This document shows, in pieces, positions 35,139 through 43,560 of a stretch of DNA of 64,000 nucleotides (within the stretch, counting starts at the first letter, position 1; every line of letters begins with the position of its first letter). The notes beneath the pieces are model-generated. The model saw only the letters and a program-made list of their open reading frames with translations. It made no database searches and was not told the origin of the DNA. The stretch spans positions 496,001-560,000 of the forward strand of contig NZ_CAJFCL010000002.1 in the NCBI RefSeq assembly GCF_904063065.1. Reading direction: 5' to 3'. The translations under genes and the position numbers were made by a program. This stretch comes from Pseudomonas paraversuta (GTDB lineage: Bacteria > Pseudomonadota > Gammaproteobacteria > Pseudomonadales > Pseudomonadaceae).

Positions 35139-37709
35139 TTACAGGGTTCTCCCATTGGCGGCCAGCATGGCTTGTGGCTCAGAGGTACAGCTGGCATTGA
35201 GGGTTTCGAAATAGCTTTCCAGGTCTTGCTCCTCGGGGACCTCGAAGCTCAACTCGCAGGACTGATCGTCGCTGTGCTCAATGCGCAGCGGTGTGGCATG
35301 TTCCAGGTGGTTCAGGTACACCTGGCCGTCATCGATGACGCTGGTGACAAAGCCGCCATTGGCATCCACGACACTGGCGCCCTTGGCCGGAACACCGCCC
35401 TTGGCATCCATTACCGTCAATAGAACCCGCCGGCTCTTGAGCACTTCAAAATCCATCCGGTGTACCGAACCACGGGCCGCAGAGAGCATCTGGTGGCCAT
35501 TGCGGATATCGATGTTGCGTGGCAGATCCTTGGTTTCCACTTCCACCCTGGTCGAGCTGTACGGGTTAAGGCTGGCGATCACCGCACGCCCCGCGCCATC
35601 GGTCCACACCGGACCGCTCGGGGTCTGCAACTTGATCCCCGCAACATCCCCTACCGAGGCAATGGCAAAGCTGTCGCGCACCGGATGCGGCGACAGCGTC
35701 ACACCCTGCTCATGCACCACTACCCCGCCGCTGGCCCGCAGGTTATAGCTGCGGCTGTCGTCGCTGGTGGAAACCCCGGCTGAGGTCTGGGCATAAGGGG
35801 TCAGCAGGCTGGCGTTGGCAGATAACTGCTGGCTGACGTTTTCCACTTCGCGCTCCACTGCCAGGTTGTAATTGAACCGTTCAAAACTGCTGTCATTGAA
35901 GCTGGCACCGTAGCGGGTGCGATCCGAACGCTGGCTGGCGTAGGCCCGGGTGCTGCGGCCGCTGCCCAGGGGCACGCTGACCGACAAGTAGAGTGCCGTT
36001 TGTGGCCCTTCATTGCGTGAGCGCCGGGTCTGCTCCTTGCGGTTCAGGTTACGGGTGGTCTTTTCCACACTGGCGTTAACGCTGAAACGCGGGAATGACT
36101 TGCTCCAGCTGGCGCTCAGGTACTCGGAGCTGTGCCCGGCAAACGTGCGGGAGGTCGACCAGGTGCTGCTGAAACTGCCCAGCACCGGATCGCTCCAGGC
36201 GGCCGATACGCCGTACTGGGAGCGGGCCAGCCCGCTGGAGTCGTACTCGTTATACCGGTTAGTGGTGTCCAGCAGGTCACGGTAGCCCTGGCTTTGCTGG
36301 GTGGTGTTGAGGTTGACGCTGATTTTTTCGCTGACACGGGTACTGAGGCTGGCACTGACCTGCCCGCCTGCGCCCTTGACCTTCGGCGCCTTGGACGCCA
36401 CGGTGCGCACCGTCAGTGCCGTGGTGGGGCTGAGCACTGAATCCAGCTCCAGTGCCAGGGCCTGATAATTGTTGTCGGCCAACATGGCGCCGGCAGAAAT
36501 TTTGTTGCTGGAACCCAGCAGCCAGCCGTCGCTGGCCGTGGCAATCAGGGGTTTGGCCCCGCCGCTGCTGCTGTCGAAGGTACGCAGCTTGCCCACGGCA
36601 AGGGACATTCCCGGGGTCGACAACGAGGTGCGAATCAGCGATGCGGCGGCCACCGTAAAGCGCTGCTCCTGACCATCGGCTTCGATCACCCGCACATCAA
36701 GATCCGTGTTGCTGTTGAGCAAACGGATATCCGACAGCCTGAACGGCCCGGCCGGCACTACCGTGGTGTAGAGCAATGCACCGGCCTGGCGCACTTCGAC
36801 CCGGGCCTGGCTTTGCGCGATGCCGTCAACCGTGGCGCCCTGGCTACCGCTTTTCAGGGCCGACTCGGGCACCAGTTGCAAGCCGGTGATGGGCGCACCG
36901 GCCACCACCGAATCACTGATATTGATCTCGCCCACTTGCAGGGTGCGGGCCTGTTCGACAAAGGTGGTCTGGCCGTAGGTGTAGAGGGTCTGGAAGTCAT
37001 TGCCGTTATCATTGGCGGTAAACGACTGGCTGCTGCGCACTATCCAGTCACCCAGGTTAAAACCCAGCTCGGTATTGGCCGAATGATAATTGCTGGAGTA
37101 ACTGCCGGACTGCGAGGTAAAGGTCTGCAGTTCATAATTGATCAGCGCCCCGGCACCGCCGCTCTGGTAGATGCCACGGTCCACCGCCTCCGGGCGCAGG
37201 GCATCGTGACTCACCACCAGCCGCACTTGCTGGCTGTTGGGTAACAATTCGACTTCGGTTTGCGGCCAGGCACCGGCAAAGTCGTAGCAAATAGCCTGGA
37301 TATCCGGACTTTGCCCCGGGTTTATCTGCCATTGCGCCTTGGGGATTTTCAATCCCGCCTGATCCAGCAACCCACGGTTGAAGCACAACTGGCCTTCATC
37401 ATCGAAACGGGCTTCGACCTGGCCGCGGGGGTTACCGTTGACCCATAACTCTACCCGTCGATTGCCAGAGCCGAATCGCGGTGCGGCGGCAAAATACTGT
37501 GCCACAGCCGGGTCGATGCCCCGGTGCTTGAGCATTTGCACATCAAATTGCGCCAGCAGCTCGGCAGGCTCAAGACGGGTATGGGCACTGTCGGTTTGCT
37601 TGGCAAGTGCCTCAACACTCAGCAAGGCCAAAGGGGCCAGCAGGCTCGAAGGTCTCAGGTGGCGAAACAGCGCGCCACAGACACGCGCTGCCATGGGCTT
37701 CAAAATCAT
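35139..37709 (-). CDS. Outer-membrane fimbrial usher
   Basis: 856 residues from the ATG at 37709, which has AAGGA eight bases upstream; ATGs at 37718 and 37727 lack usable spacing. A signal peptide (about 1-35) is followed by an N-terminal substrate-binding part (about 45-150, VELWVNGNPRGQVEARFDDEG region), a large barrel rich in serine and aromatic strands, and a C-terminal periplasmic domain (CELSFEVPEEQ). Ushers assemble subunits handed over by the chaperone. The N-terminus looks more like TcfC-type than classical PapC ushers; this needs a profile search. Confidence 0.85.
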   Translation of the reverse strand: MILKPMAARVCGALFRHLRPSSLLAPLALLSVEALAKQTDSAHTRLEPAELLAQFDVQMLKHRGIDPAVAQYFAAAPRFGSGNRRVELWVNGNPRGQVEARFDDEGQLCFNRGLLDQAGLKIPKAQWQINPGQSPDIQAICYDFAGAWPQTEVELLPNSQQVRLVVSHDALRPEAVDRGIYQSGGAGALINYELQTFTSQSGSYSSNYHSANTELGFNLGDWIVRSSQSFTANDNGNDFQTLYTYGQTTFVEQARTLQVGEINISDSVVAGAPITGLQLVPESALKSGSQGATVDGIAQSQARVEVRQAGALLYTTVVPAGPFRLSDIRLLNSNTDLDVRVIEADGQEQRFTVAAASLIRTSLSTPGMSLAVGKLRTFDSSSGGAKPLIATASDGWLLGSSNKISAGAMLADNNYQALALELDSVLSPTTALTVRTVASKAPKVKGAGGQVSASLSTRVSEKISVNLNTTQQSQGYRDLLDTTNRYNEYDSSGLARSQYGVSAAWSDPVLGSFSSTWSTSRTFAGHSSEYLSASWSKSFPRFSVNASVEKTTRNLNRKEQTRRSRNEGPQTALYLSVSVPLGSGRSTRAYASQRSDRTRYGASFNDSSFERFNYNLAVEREVENVSQQLSANASLLTPYAQTSAGVSTSDDSRSYNLRASGGVVVHEQGVTLSPHPVRDSFAIASVGDVAGIKLQTPSGPVWTDGAGRAVIASLNPYSSTRVEVETKDLPRNIDIRNGHQMLSAARGSVHRMDFEVLKSRRVLLTVMDAKGGVPAKGASVVDANGGFVTSVIDDGQVYLNHLEHATPLRIEHSDDQSCELSFEVPEEQDLESYFETLNASCTSEPQAMLAANGRTL

Positions 37710-37742
37710 CCAGGACATCCTTGACATACTAAAAACAGAGGA

Positions 37743-38456
37743 TCAGTTCAGGGGGGCGGTAAATGCGTTGACGGCAAATCCGTAAATACTGGCCGGGGTG
37801 AATTGCACCGAAGTCAGCGATTCAGGGCTCTGCTCGGGGAGTTTCACGCTGAGGGTCTGGCCCGGCAAAATGTAGTTATTGGGCAGTTCAGCCGCGGTCT
37901 TGCCTGGCAGCAGGGTCAGTTGCTTGGTCAGGCGCACCACATACGGGCTGTCGTTATTCACCGTCAGGGTATTGCCGGAGCGGGTCCACTTGAGCAGTAC
38001 CCAGGGATCGTTTTTCATGGGCAGACCTTCGGGATGGATAATCACCGGCAGGTTCTGGCGTACGTTCATGGTGACCGTGGATTTGGCGTCGGTTTTCTTT
38101 TGCGGGATGCCCTCGAATATCACGCGCTTCAGACGCTGGGTGGTGACCGGCGTGCGCGCCTGCAGGATAAAACGCACCAGCTGTTTTTGCCCCGGTTCGA
38201 CGCGGGTCAGGGGCGGCGTTACCACCAGCAGGGTTTCCTTGTCTTCGGCAATGTTTTGCAGAGAGCTATGCAGCAGTGCGGCCTGGGCATCGGTATTGGT
38301 GACATTGATCCGGCCTTCGCCGTCAGCCACCTGGACAATCACGACGGTGGTGTCGGGGACCATGCCGGCGGCCTGGACTGGCGGCAACCAACTGGCCAGG
38401 GCCAGGATAAAAAAGCTGAGCAAGCATCTGGGGCTCTGTAGGCGAAATAAAAACAT
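37743..38456 (-). CDS. Periplasmic pilus chaperone (PapD-like)
   Basis: 237 residues from the ATG at 38456 (AAAGG upstream); signal peptide about 1-28 (ending VQA). Two immunoglobulin-like domains: the first has the conserved TVVIV strand and a VRFILQARTP G1 strand, the second NSPYVVRLTKQ-like residues (here NDSPYVVRLTKQ). It caps subunits before delivery to the usher 33 bp downstream. Confidence 0.88.
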   Translation of the reverse strand: MFLFRLQSPRCLLSFFILALASWLPPVQAAGMVPDTTVVIVQVADGEGRINVTNTDAQAALLHSSLQNIAEDKETLLVVTPPLTRVEPGQKQLVRFILQARTPVTTQRLKRVIFEGIPQKKTDAKSTVTMNVRQNLPVIIHPEGLPMKNDPWVLLKWTRSGNTLTVNNDSPYVVRLTKQLTLLPGKTAAELPNNYILPGQTLSVKLPEQSPESLTSVQFTPASIYGFAVNAFTAPLN

Positions 38457-38595
38457 GGGCACGACCTTTGGCGAACTGCAAGGAGTCCGGGAAATGTTTA
38501 AGGGTTCAGTCACTCGCGCTCTTGCGCCGTTGGGCCCGGGATAAAGATCCGCAGAAAAGCGTGAGGACGACTATTGGCGATTCGGCAACAATGAA

Positions 38596-38622
38596 AAGGT
38601 GCCCCGCCCGGAGGCACCTTGT
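38596..38622 (-). terminator. Rho-independent terminator after pilus subunit 1
   Basis: AAGGTGCC at 38596-38603 pairs with GGCACCTT at 38613-38620. Read on the minus strand the stem ends with TTTT, so transcripts from the subunit genes should partly stop here, lowering chaperone/usher relative to subunit. Confidence 0.78.
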
Positions 38623-38690
38623 TGAGCGCTGTTACATGGCAATGAGCTCAGGTGGCCTGAATGGCCCACGCCGAACGTGCATTGCGTCTG

Positions 38691-38717
38691 CCTGCACCGG
38701 GGCGAATCCGGTGCAGG
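38691..38717 (-). other. Stem-loop just downstream of subunit 1 (10-bp)
   Basis: CCTGCACCGG at 38691-38700 pairs exactly with CCGGTGCAGG at 38708-38717 (7-nt loop) right behind the stop codon. Similar stems follow subunits 2 (39512-39534, perfect 8 bp) and 3 (40329-40351, one mismatch), so the element is conserved in the array. A role in mRNA stability or attenuation is inferred. Confidence 0.72.
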
Positions 38718-38724
38718 GCAACAG

Positions 38725-39381
38725 TTACAGGTAGTTCAGCTCCATGGTGGCGTTGGCATTGATGTTCAGCGAAGTACTCAGGTCCAGCGTGTCCACAGGG
38801 GCAATTTGCGGCTTGAGTGTGAAGGTGCCGCTATAGGTGGTGTAGGCAGCCGGCGTTGATACTCCAGTTGGAGCAAAGGAGTTCATGTGGGTTTTGCTGA
38901 CCTGACCGTACTGTGAGTCAACCCAGGTAATACCGTCGGCACTGGCAAGGACATTGGCATGGGTTTCCGTACCATTACCCGTCACTGCAACGCTTGCGCC
39001 ACCACCGTGCTGGATCCAAAGGTGGCCAATAGGGGCGTCAGCCGCATCTTTGCCCAGGCTGAAATAGTTGGGATTAGAGGATGGGTAGGTACCGTCGGCT
39101 GCCTGGTTATCAACCCAGCTGGTGCTGATGGCGACCGGTCCGGTACAGGTGATGTTGTATGGAAGAGTAGCGTTGGGCATTGGGGTTGGCTTGGTAGGGT
39201 CGCTTTCGAGTGCGCTGACCTGAATGTCACCCAGATCCAGGGGGGCTCCGGTGCCGATGGTCACGTCGCAGCTGGCAGGCACCACCTTACCGGTAATTTT
39301 CAGGTCGGCAGTGGTCGCGGCCAATGCGTTGGCCGAAGCAGCCAGAAGACAGGTTGCAAGCAAAGTTTGCTTAATATTCAT
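38725..39381 (-). CDS. DUF1120-type pilus subunit 1
   Basis: 218 residues; signal peptide about 1-22 (ANALA). Two cysteines in VVPASCDVTIGTGAP and YNITCTGPVAIS should form the subunit disulfide, and the C-terminus ANATMELNYL is a typical end strand. AGAGGAACC lies upstream of the ATG. It is the nearest subunit to the chaperone gene and the most different of the three array members. Exported and polymerised through the chaperone-usher route (inference from operon). Confidence 0.85.
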   Translation of the reverse strand: MNIKQTLLATCLLAASANALAATTADLKITGKVVPASCDVTIGTGAPLDLGDIQVSALESDPTKPTPMPNATLPYNITCTGPVAISTSWVDNQAADGTYPSSNPNYFSLGKDAADAPIGHLWIQHGGGASVAVTGNGTETHANVLASADGITWVDSQYGQVSKTHMNSFAPTGVSTPAAYTTYSGTFTLKPQIAPVDTLDLSTSLNINANATMELNYL

Positions 39382-39425
39382 AATGGTTCCTCTATGTCTT
39401 GATGGGTAAAACTGCTCGATTCAAT

Positions 39426-39491
39426 GGTTTCAGCACCACTGCCGGTTACCGCTACGCTTGCGCCACCGCCGTGCTGTAGCCACAAGTAACC
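39426..39491. repeat. Fragment of subunit coding sequence in spacer 1
   Basis: This stretch (GGTTTCAGCACCACTGCCGG onward) closely matches the coding segment 41720-41785 of subunit 4, which encodes HLWIQHGAGASVAVTG and adjacent residues. In the spacer it has no reading frame (a TAG replaces part). It is a relict of a duplicated or deleted gene. Confidence 0.75.
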
Positions 39492-39511
39492 GAACGAGCA
39501 TTGCGTCTTTA

Positions 39512-39534
39512 TGCACCGGAGTGGATCCGGTGCA
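39512..39534 (-). other. Stem-loop downstream of subunit 2
   Basis: TGCACCGG/CCGGTGCA perfect 8-bp stem with a 7-nt loop, 11 bases after the subunit 2 stop on the minus strand; homologous to the stems after subunits 1 and 3. Confidence 0.7.
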
Positions 39535-39544
39535 CGGTCAACCA

Positions 39545-40198
39545 TTACAGGTAGCTGAGTTCCATGGTGGCGTTGGCATTGATGTTCAGCGAGGTACTCA
39601 GGTCCAGATCGTTCACGGGGGCTATCGACGGTTTGATTACGAAGCGGCCGCTGTAGGTGGTGTAGGCCTCCGGCGTTGATGCCCCCACTGGAGCAAAGGA
39701 GTTCCTGTGGGTTTTGCTGGCCTGACCGTAGGGTGAGTTAGTCCAGGTAATGCCGTTGGCACTGGTAATGACATTGGCATGGGTCTCTGCGCCATTACCC
39801 GTCACTGCAACGCTTCCGCCAGCGCCGTGCTGGATCCAAAGGTAGCCAATAGGAGCGTCAGACGCATCTTTGCCCATGCTGAAATGGTTGGGACTAGGTA
39901 AGGCGGTACCGTCGGCTTCCTGGTTATCAACCCAGCTGGTGCTGATGGCGACCGGTCCGGTACAGGTGATGTTGTAAGGAACCGAAGGAACGGTCAGTGA
40001 GGTTGGCTTATCGGGGTCTGGATTGAGTGCGCTGACCTGAATGTCACCCAGCTCAATAGGGGCTCCGGTGCCGATGGTCACGTCGCAGCTGGCAGGCACC
40101 ACCTTACCGGTATCTTTCAGGTCGGCAGTGGTCGCGGCCAATGCATTGGCCGAAGCAGCCAGAAGACAGGTTGCAAGCAAAGTTTTTTTAATATTCAT
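39545..40198 (-). CDS. DUF1120-type pilus subunit 2
   Basis: 217 residues, signal peptide 1-22. By my count it differs from subunit 3 at 18 of 217 positions, mostly in the middle (for example GTALPSPNHFSM against GTSAPSPNYFSL). It keeps the cysteines in SCDVTIG and NITCTGP and the terminal strand ATMELSYL. The spacing to its neighbours repeats at 817-820 bp. Likely alternative major subunits of one pilus (inference). Confidence 0.87.
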   Translation of the reverse strand: MNIKKTLLATCLLAASANALAATTADLKDTGKVVPASCDVTIGTGAPIELGDIQVSALNPDPDKPTSLTVPSVPYNITCTGPVAISTSWVDNQEADGTALPSPNHFSMGKDASDAPIGYLWIQHGAGGSVAVTGNGAETHANVITSANGITWTNSPYGQASKTHRNSFAPVGASTPEAYTTYSGRFVIKPSIAPVNDLDLSTSLNINANATMELSYL

Positions 40199-40242
40199 AA
40201 TGGTTCGTCTATGTCTTGATGAATAAAACTGCTCGGTTCCAT

Positions 40243-40308
40243 GGTTTCAGCACCACTGCAGGTTACCGCTACGCTTGCGCCACCGCCGTGCTGCATCCAC
40301 AAGTAACC
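40243..40308. repeat. Fragment of subunit coding sequence in spacer 2
   Basis: Same relict as at 39426-39491, again matching subunit 4 coding DNA around 41720-41785. The two spacers are both 163 bp long and nearly identical, which shows the gene-plus-spacer unit was duplicated as a whole. Confidence 0.75.
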
Positions 40309-40328
40309 GAACGTGCATTGCGTCTGCA

Positions 40329-40351
40329 TGCGCCGGAGTGGATCCGGTGCA
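40329..40351 (-). other. Stem-loop downstream of subunit 3
   Basis: TGCGCCGG/CCGGTGCA with one G-T pair; same position and loop as the stems after subunits 1 and 2. Confidence 0.6.
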
Positions 40352-40361
40352 CGGTCAACCA

Positions 40362-41015
40362 TTACAGGTAGCTGAGTTCCATGGTGGCGTTGGCATTGAT
40401 GTTCAGCGAGGTACTCAGGTCCAGATCGTTCACGGGGGCTATCGACGGTTTGAGTGTGAAGCGGCCGCTATAGGTGGTGTAGGCCTCGGGCGTTGATGCC
40501 CCCACTGGAGCAAAGGAGTTAATGTGGGTTTTGCTGGCCTGACCATAGGATGAGTTAGCCCAGGTAATGCCGTTGGCACTGGTAATGACATTGGCATGGG
40601 TCTCTGTGCCATTACCCGTTACTGCAACGCTTCCGCCAGCACCGTGCTGGATCCAAAGGTGGCCAATAGGGGTGTCAGACGCATCTTTGCCCAGGCTGAA
40701 ATAGTTGGGACTAGGTGCTGAGGTACCGTCGGCTTCCTGGTTATCAACCCAGCTGGTGCTGATGGCGACCGGTCCGGTACAGGTGATGTTGTAAGGAACC
40801 GTAGGAACGGTCAGTGCGGTTGGCTTATCGGGGTCTGGATTGAGTGCGCTGATCAGAATGTCACCCAGATCAATAGGGGCTCCGGTGCCGATGGTCACGT
40901 CGCAGCTGGCAGGTACCACCTTACCGGTAACTTTCAGGTCGGCAGTGGTCGCGGCCAATGCATTGGCCGAAGCAGCCAGAAGACAGGTTGCAAGCAAAGT
41001 TTTTTTAATATTCAT
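40362..41015 (-). CDS. DUF1120-type pilus subunit 3
   Basis: 217 residues, signal peptide 1-22, same fold markers as subunit 2 and about 92 percent identical to it by hand comparison. It carries LKVTGKVVPASC and IDLGDILISAL where subunit 2 has D and E/Q/V changes. It is the first of the three tandem units; upstream lies a strong 18-bp inverted repeat at 41117-41165. Confidence 0.87.
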   Translation of the reverse strand: MNIKKTLLATCLLAASANALAATTADLKVTGKVVPASCDVTIGTGAPIDLGDILISALNPDPDKPTALTVPTVPYNITCTGPVAISTSWVDNQEADGTSAPSPNYFSLGKDASDTPIGHLWIQHGAGGSVAVTGNGTETHANVITSANGITWANSSYGQASKTHINSFAPVGASTPEAYTTYSGRFTLKPSIAPVNDLDLSTSLNINANATMELSYL

Positions 41016-41116
41016 AATGGTTCGTCTATGTCTTGATGAATAAAACTGCTCGAATCAATGCTTTCAGAGCAGGCCAGTTACGGCGGCCAGCACTCTGACG
41101 ACCTGTTGCAAAACTT

Positions 41117-41165
41117 AAAATAGGAATACTCCTAGGGCGCAAACAATTAGGAGTATTCCTATTTT
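41117..41165. terminator. 18-bp perfect inverted repeat, bidirectional terminator-like
   Basis: AAAATAGGAATACTCCTA at 41117-41134 pairs exactly with its complement at 41148-41165, leaving a 13-nt loop. The arms end in TTTT on each strand, so it can act as an intrinsic terminator in both directions. It divides subunit 4 from the rest of the pilus operon. Confidence 0.82.
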
Positions 41166-41438
41166 CGGCTCATATTCAGTTATAGGTGTGGATTTAAACC
41201 CACCTTGTTTATCCGGCGTTTTCTCTGGCAGAAAATCGGGGATCGAAGCAATACATCGTTCACGACAGTGCCAGCCTGTAGATAGTGGGTTTTTTATGTA
41301 GCGCATACTTGCGGCGTTATAAGTCAATCATGGGTTCGGCAGTTATGAATAGGCCCACCCCTTTCTAAAAAGTACCACCCTGAGTTTGGTCGCTACTGTT
41401 CCCCAGCGCTCTTGCATATTGCCCGCAGTATAATCGTA

Positions 41439-41469
41439 CTGTCACGCCGAATAATATTCGGCGTGACAG
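41439..41469 (-). other. 14-bp hairpin with 3-nt loop after subunit 4
   Basis: CTGTCACGCCGAAT at 41439-41452 pairs perfectly with ATTCGGCGTGACAG at 41456-41469. It starts 15 bases after the subunit 4 stop and has no T run, so mRNA 3'-end protection is more likely than termination. Confidence 0.75.
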
Positions 41470-41483
41470 GGGCAAAACTACAG

Positions 41484-42143
41484 TTACAGGTAAGTCACTT
41501 CCATGGTGGCACTGGCATCAATGGTCAGCGCATTGTTAAGGTCCAGGGTACTGGTCGGCGCAATTTGCGGCTTGAGTGTGAATCTTCCGCTATAGGTGCT
41601 GTAGGCAGTGGGTGTCATTTCCCCCACTGGGGCAAAGGAGTTCACCAGACGCTTACTGGCCTGACCGTAGCCCGCATCAACCCAGACAATACCGTCGACA
41701 CTGGTGATGACATTGGCATGGGTTTCAGCGCCATTGCCGGTTACCGCTACGCTTGCGCCAGCACCGTGCTGGATCCACAAGTGGCCAATTGGGGCGTCAG
41801 CCGCATCTTTGCCCAGGCTGAAGAGGTTATGGCTCCCCGCGGGGGCGGTGCCGTGGGCTTCATTGTTGTCGATCCAGCTAGTGCTGATGGCCACGGGGCC
41901 GGTGCAGGTGAGGCTATAAGGAACGCTGCGGTTGGCCAGTGAAGTTGGTTTATCAGGATCGGGGTTCAGATCGGCGACATGGATATCGCCCAGGTCCAGA
42001 GGTGCACCCGTGCCGATGGTTACGTTACAGCCGGCGGGAACGATCTTGCCGATCACAAGCAGGTCGGCCTTGTTGGCGGCCAGTGCACTTCCAGAAACTG
42101 CCAACAAGCAAGTAACGAGCAAGGTTTTTTTCAAAGACAACAT
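41484..42143 (-). CDS. DUF1120-type pilus subunit 4 (diverged first gene)
   Basis: 219 residues from the ATG at 42143 (GGAAG eight bases upstream); the frame continues upstream but without a better start. Signal peptide about 1-22 (GSALA). It shares SCTGPVAIS-type cysteine pattern (GCNVTIG, LTCTGP), LWIQHGAGASVAVTGNG and end strand ATMEVTYL with the array genes but is clearly more distant. The leader DNA just before the start (complement of about 42143-42160) resembles the gene's own 3' end, a possible trace of a lost upstream copy. It is followed by a hairpin and a terminator-like repeat. Confidence 0.86.
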   Translation of the reverse strand: MLSLKKTLLVTCLLAVSGSALAANKADLLVIGKIVPAGCNVTIGTGAPLDLGDIHVADLNPDPDKPTSLANRSVPYSLTCTGPVAISTSWIDNNEAHGTAPAGSHNLFSLGKDAADAPIGHLWIQHGAGASVAVTGNGAETHANVITSVDGIVWVDAGYGQASKRLVNSFAPVGEMTPTAYSTYSGRFTLKPQIAPTSTLDLNNALTIDASATMEVTYL

Positions 42144-42526
42144 ATAAGTAACTTCCATAGTAAGCGCCGCGGGAGCGCAGTTTATTGAGTGCAGCGGCGG
42201 CATCTTACTCAATCACTTTATTAAATAATACAGGCGGTACGTTCGGCAGCCGACTCAAACAAGGCATATGGGTATTTGATGCATCACAAGATAGGACTGT
42301 TCTTAATAACAACCCAAGGTATCTGTAGGAGTCCTAGGGTCAAGTTGCGCGCAGTGCGTTAGTTGTCAGATGCGACAGGTTAAGTTTTTTGCCACTATCA
42401 CTGAGGCATTCAAGTTCATGCACTGAATCAGTGCTGCAAGATGTTTAGGAATAGCTGGCAATGACTAAGAACATCTTAATTATGTAACCAAAGATTACAC
42501 AGCCGCTGCCAGGGTCTACCCGAACC
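42144..42526. other. AT-rich region upstream of the pilus locus
   Basis: 383 bp between subunit 4 and the end of the LysR gene. It is AT-rich, with no open frame that looks coding, and probably contains the pilus promoter and its control sites; I cannot place a confident -35/-10. Confidence 0.45.
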
Positions 42527-43426
42527 TTAGTCGCAAAACCGTTCGCCAAGTTTCTCTGCGAGCAAACTGTCAAACATCGCCTGGGCCGCTGCCGACAACT
42601 CATGGCCGGGTTTGGTCAGGATGCCCATGGCCCGTTCTATCACGGGTTCATGCAAGGTGATGCAACGGGCGCCGAGCTCGCGCATCTGTTCGGCGCACAG
42701 TGCCGGAACTGCACTGACTCCCAGCCCGCTGGCGACCATGCGTCCGACCGTAGCCAGTTGATGACTTTCAAATTCCACCGGCAATTTCATCTGCCGGGCC
42801 TGCAAATGCTCTTCGAGCATCACCCGTACGGCAGAGGGTCGCTGCAGTGTGATGAAGGGTTGTTCCAGCAGGGTTTGCCAATCAATCAGCAAACGCCCGG
42901 CCCACTGCGAATCACTGGGCACTATTGCGACAAACCGGTCCATATACAGCGGGGTAAAGGTCAGCGCTGACCCCGGGCCCGGCTTGAATGCCACACCCAG
43001 CTCCACCTGACGATCACGCACCATCTCCAGCACCTGTTCGTTGATCACGTCGTTGACCGTGACGTTGAGCCGGGGGTGGCGGGTACGAAAGTTCTTGAGG
43101 ATACGCGGCAGCAGATTGCCCGAAAACGAAGGTATCGCTGCCAGGGTTACCCGCCCCCGCTGCAGGGTGAAGCGCTGGCGCATCTCATCCTCGGCATTGT
43201 CCCACTCGGCAATCAGCCGTCGGGCCAGCGGCAACAGCGACTCACCTTCGGGGGTCAGGGCCACATGCCGTGTGGTACGGCTGAACAGGCGCCCTCCCAG
43301 CCCCTCCTCCAGCGCCTTGATGGTCAAGCTCAGGGCCGACTGCGACAAATGCAGGCGTTCACAGGCCACGGCGAAGCTCAGGCTCTGGGCCACGGCGAGG
43401 AAGGCACGCATCTGTTTTACGGTCAT
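42527..43426 (-). CDS. LysR-family regulator, divergent from ketone-body operon
   Basis: 299 residues from the ATG at 43426, which has GGAG eight bases upstream; a GTG three codons earlier would place the ribosome site too close. The N-terminal helix-turn-helix (FAVACERLHLSQSALSLTIKALE) and a ligand-binding domain are typical. It is transcribed away from the CoA-transferase operon with about 130 bp between, the classic arrangement for a LysR activator of its neighbour. The inducer is probably acetoacetate or a CoA-pathway intermediate (inference). Confidence 0.9.
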   Translation of the reverse strand: MTVKQMRAFLAVAQSLSFAVACERLHLSQSALSLTIKALEEGLGGRLFSRTTRHVALTPEGESLLPLARRLIAEWDNAEDEMRQRFTLQRGRVTLAAIPSFSGNLLPRILKNFRTRHPRLNVTVNDVINEQVLEMVRDRQVELGVAFKPGPGSALTFTPLYMDRFVAIVPSDSQWAGRLLIDWQTLLEQPFITLQRPSAVRVMLEEHLQARQMKLPVEFESHQLATVGRMVASGLGVSAVPALCAEQMRELGARCITLHEPVIERAMGILTKPGHELSAAAQAMFDSLLAEKLGERFCD

Positions 43427-43541
43427 GGGCTGCACTCCGGAGTCATTGATTTACTTTACCAATTAATAAACCTTAAAAAACAATTTAACAAATCAATTGC
43501 CCGGAGTGACACTCGCTACCATTGGCTAACCACCCACCACT

Positions 43542-43549
43542 AACAATAA
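43542..43549 (+). promoter_or_regulatory. AAnAAnAA motif before CoA-transferase subunit A
   Basis: AACAATAA directly precedes the AGAGG ribosome site of the gene at 43561; fits Hfq/Crc repression. Confidence 0.55.
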
Positions 43550-43560
43550 AAGAGGTGTCT

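Larger units (their letters stand above)
41016..41483. other. Spacer between subunits 4 and 3 with two strong hairpins
   Basis: 468 bp, AT-richer than the genes around it. It contains a bidirectional-type hairpin at 41117-41165 and a 14-bp hairpin at 41439-41469 (listed separately). The DNA between may hold a separate promoter for subunits 3-1. The first 30 bases match the 5' leader of the array genes. A 70-codon frame in it does not look coding. Confidence 0.55.

Noticed and set aside
41115..41327. 70-codon minus-strand frame in the pilus spacer
   Set aside because: It overlaps a terminator-like hairpin, has no ribosome site and its composition is not protein-like.
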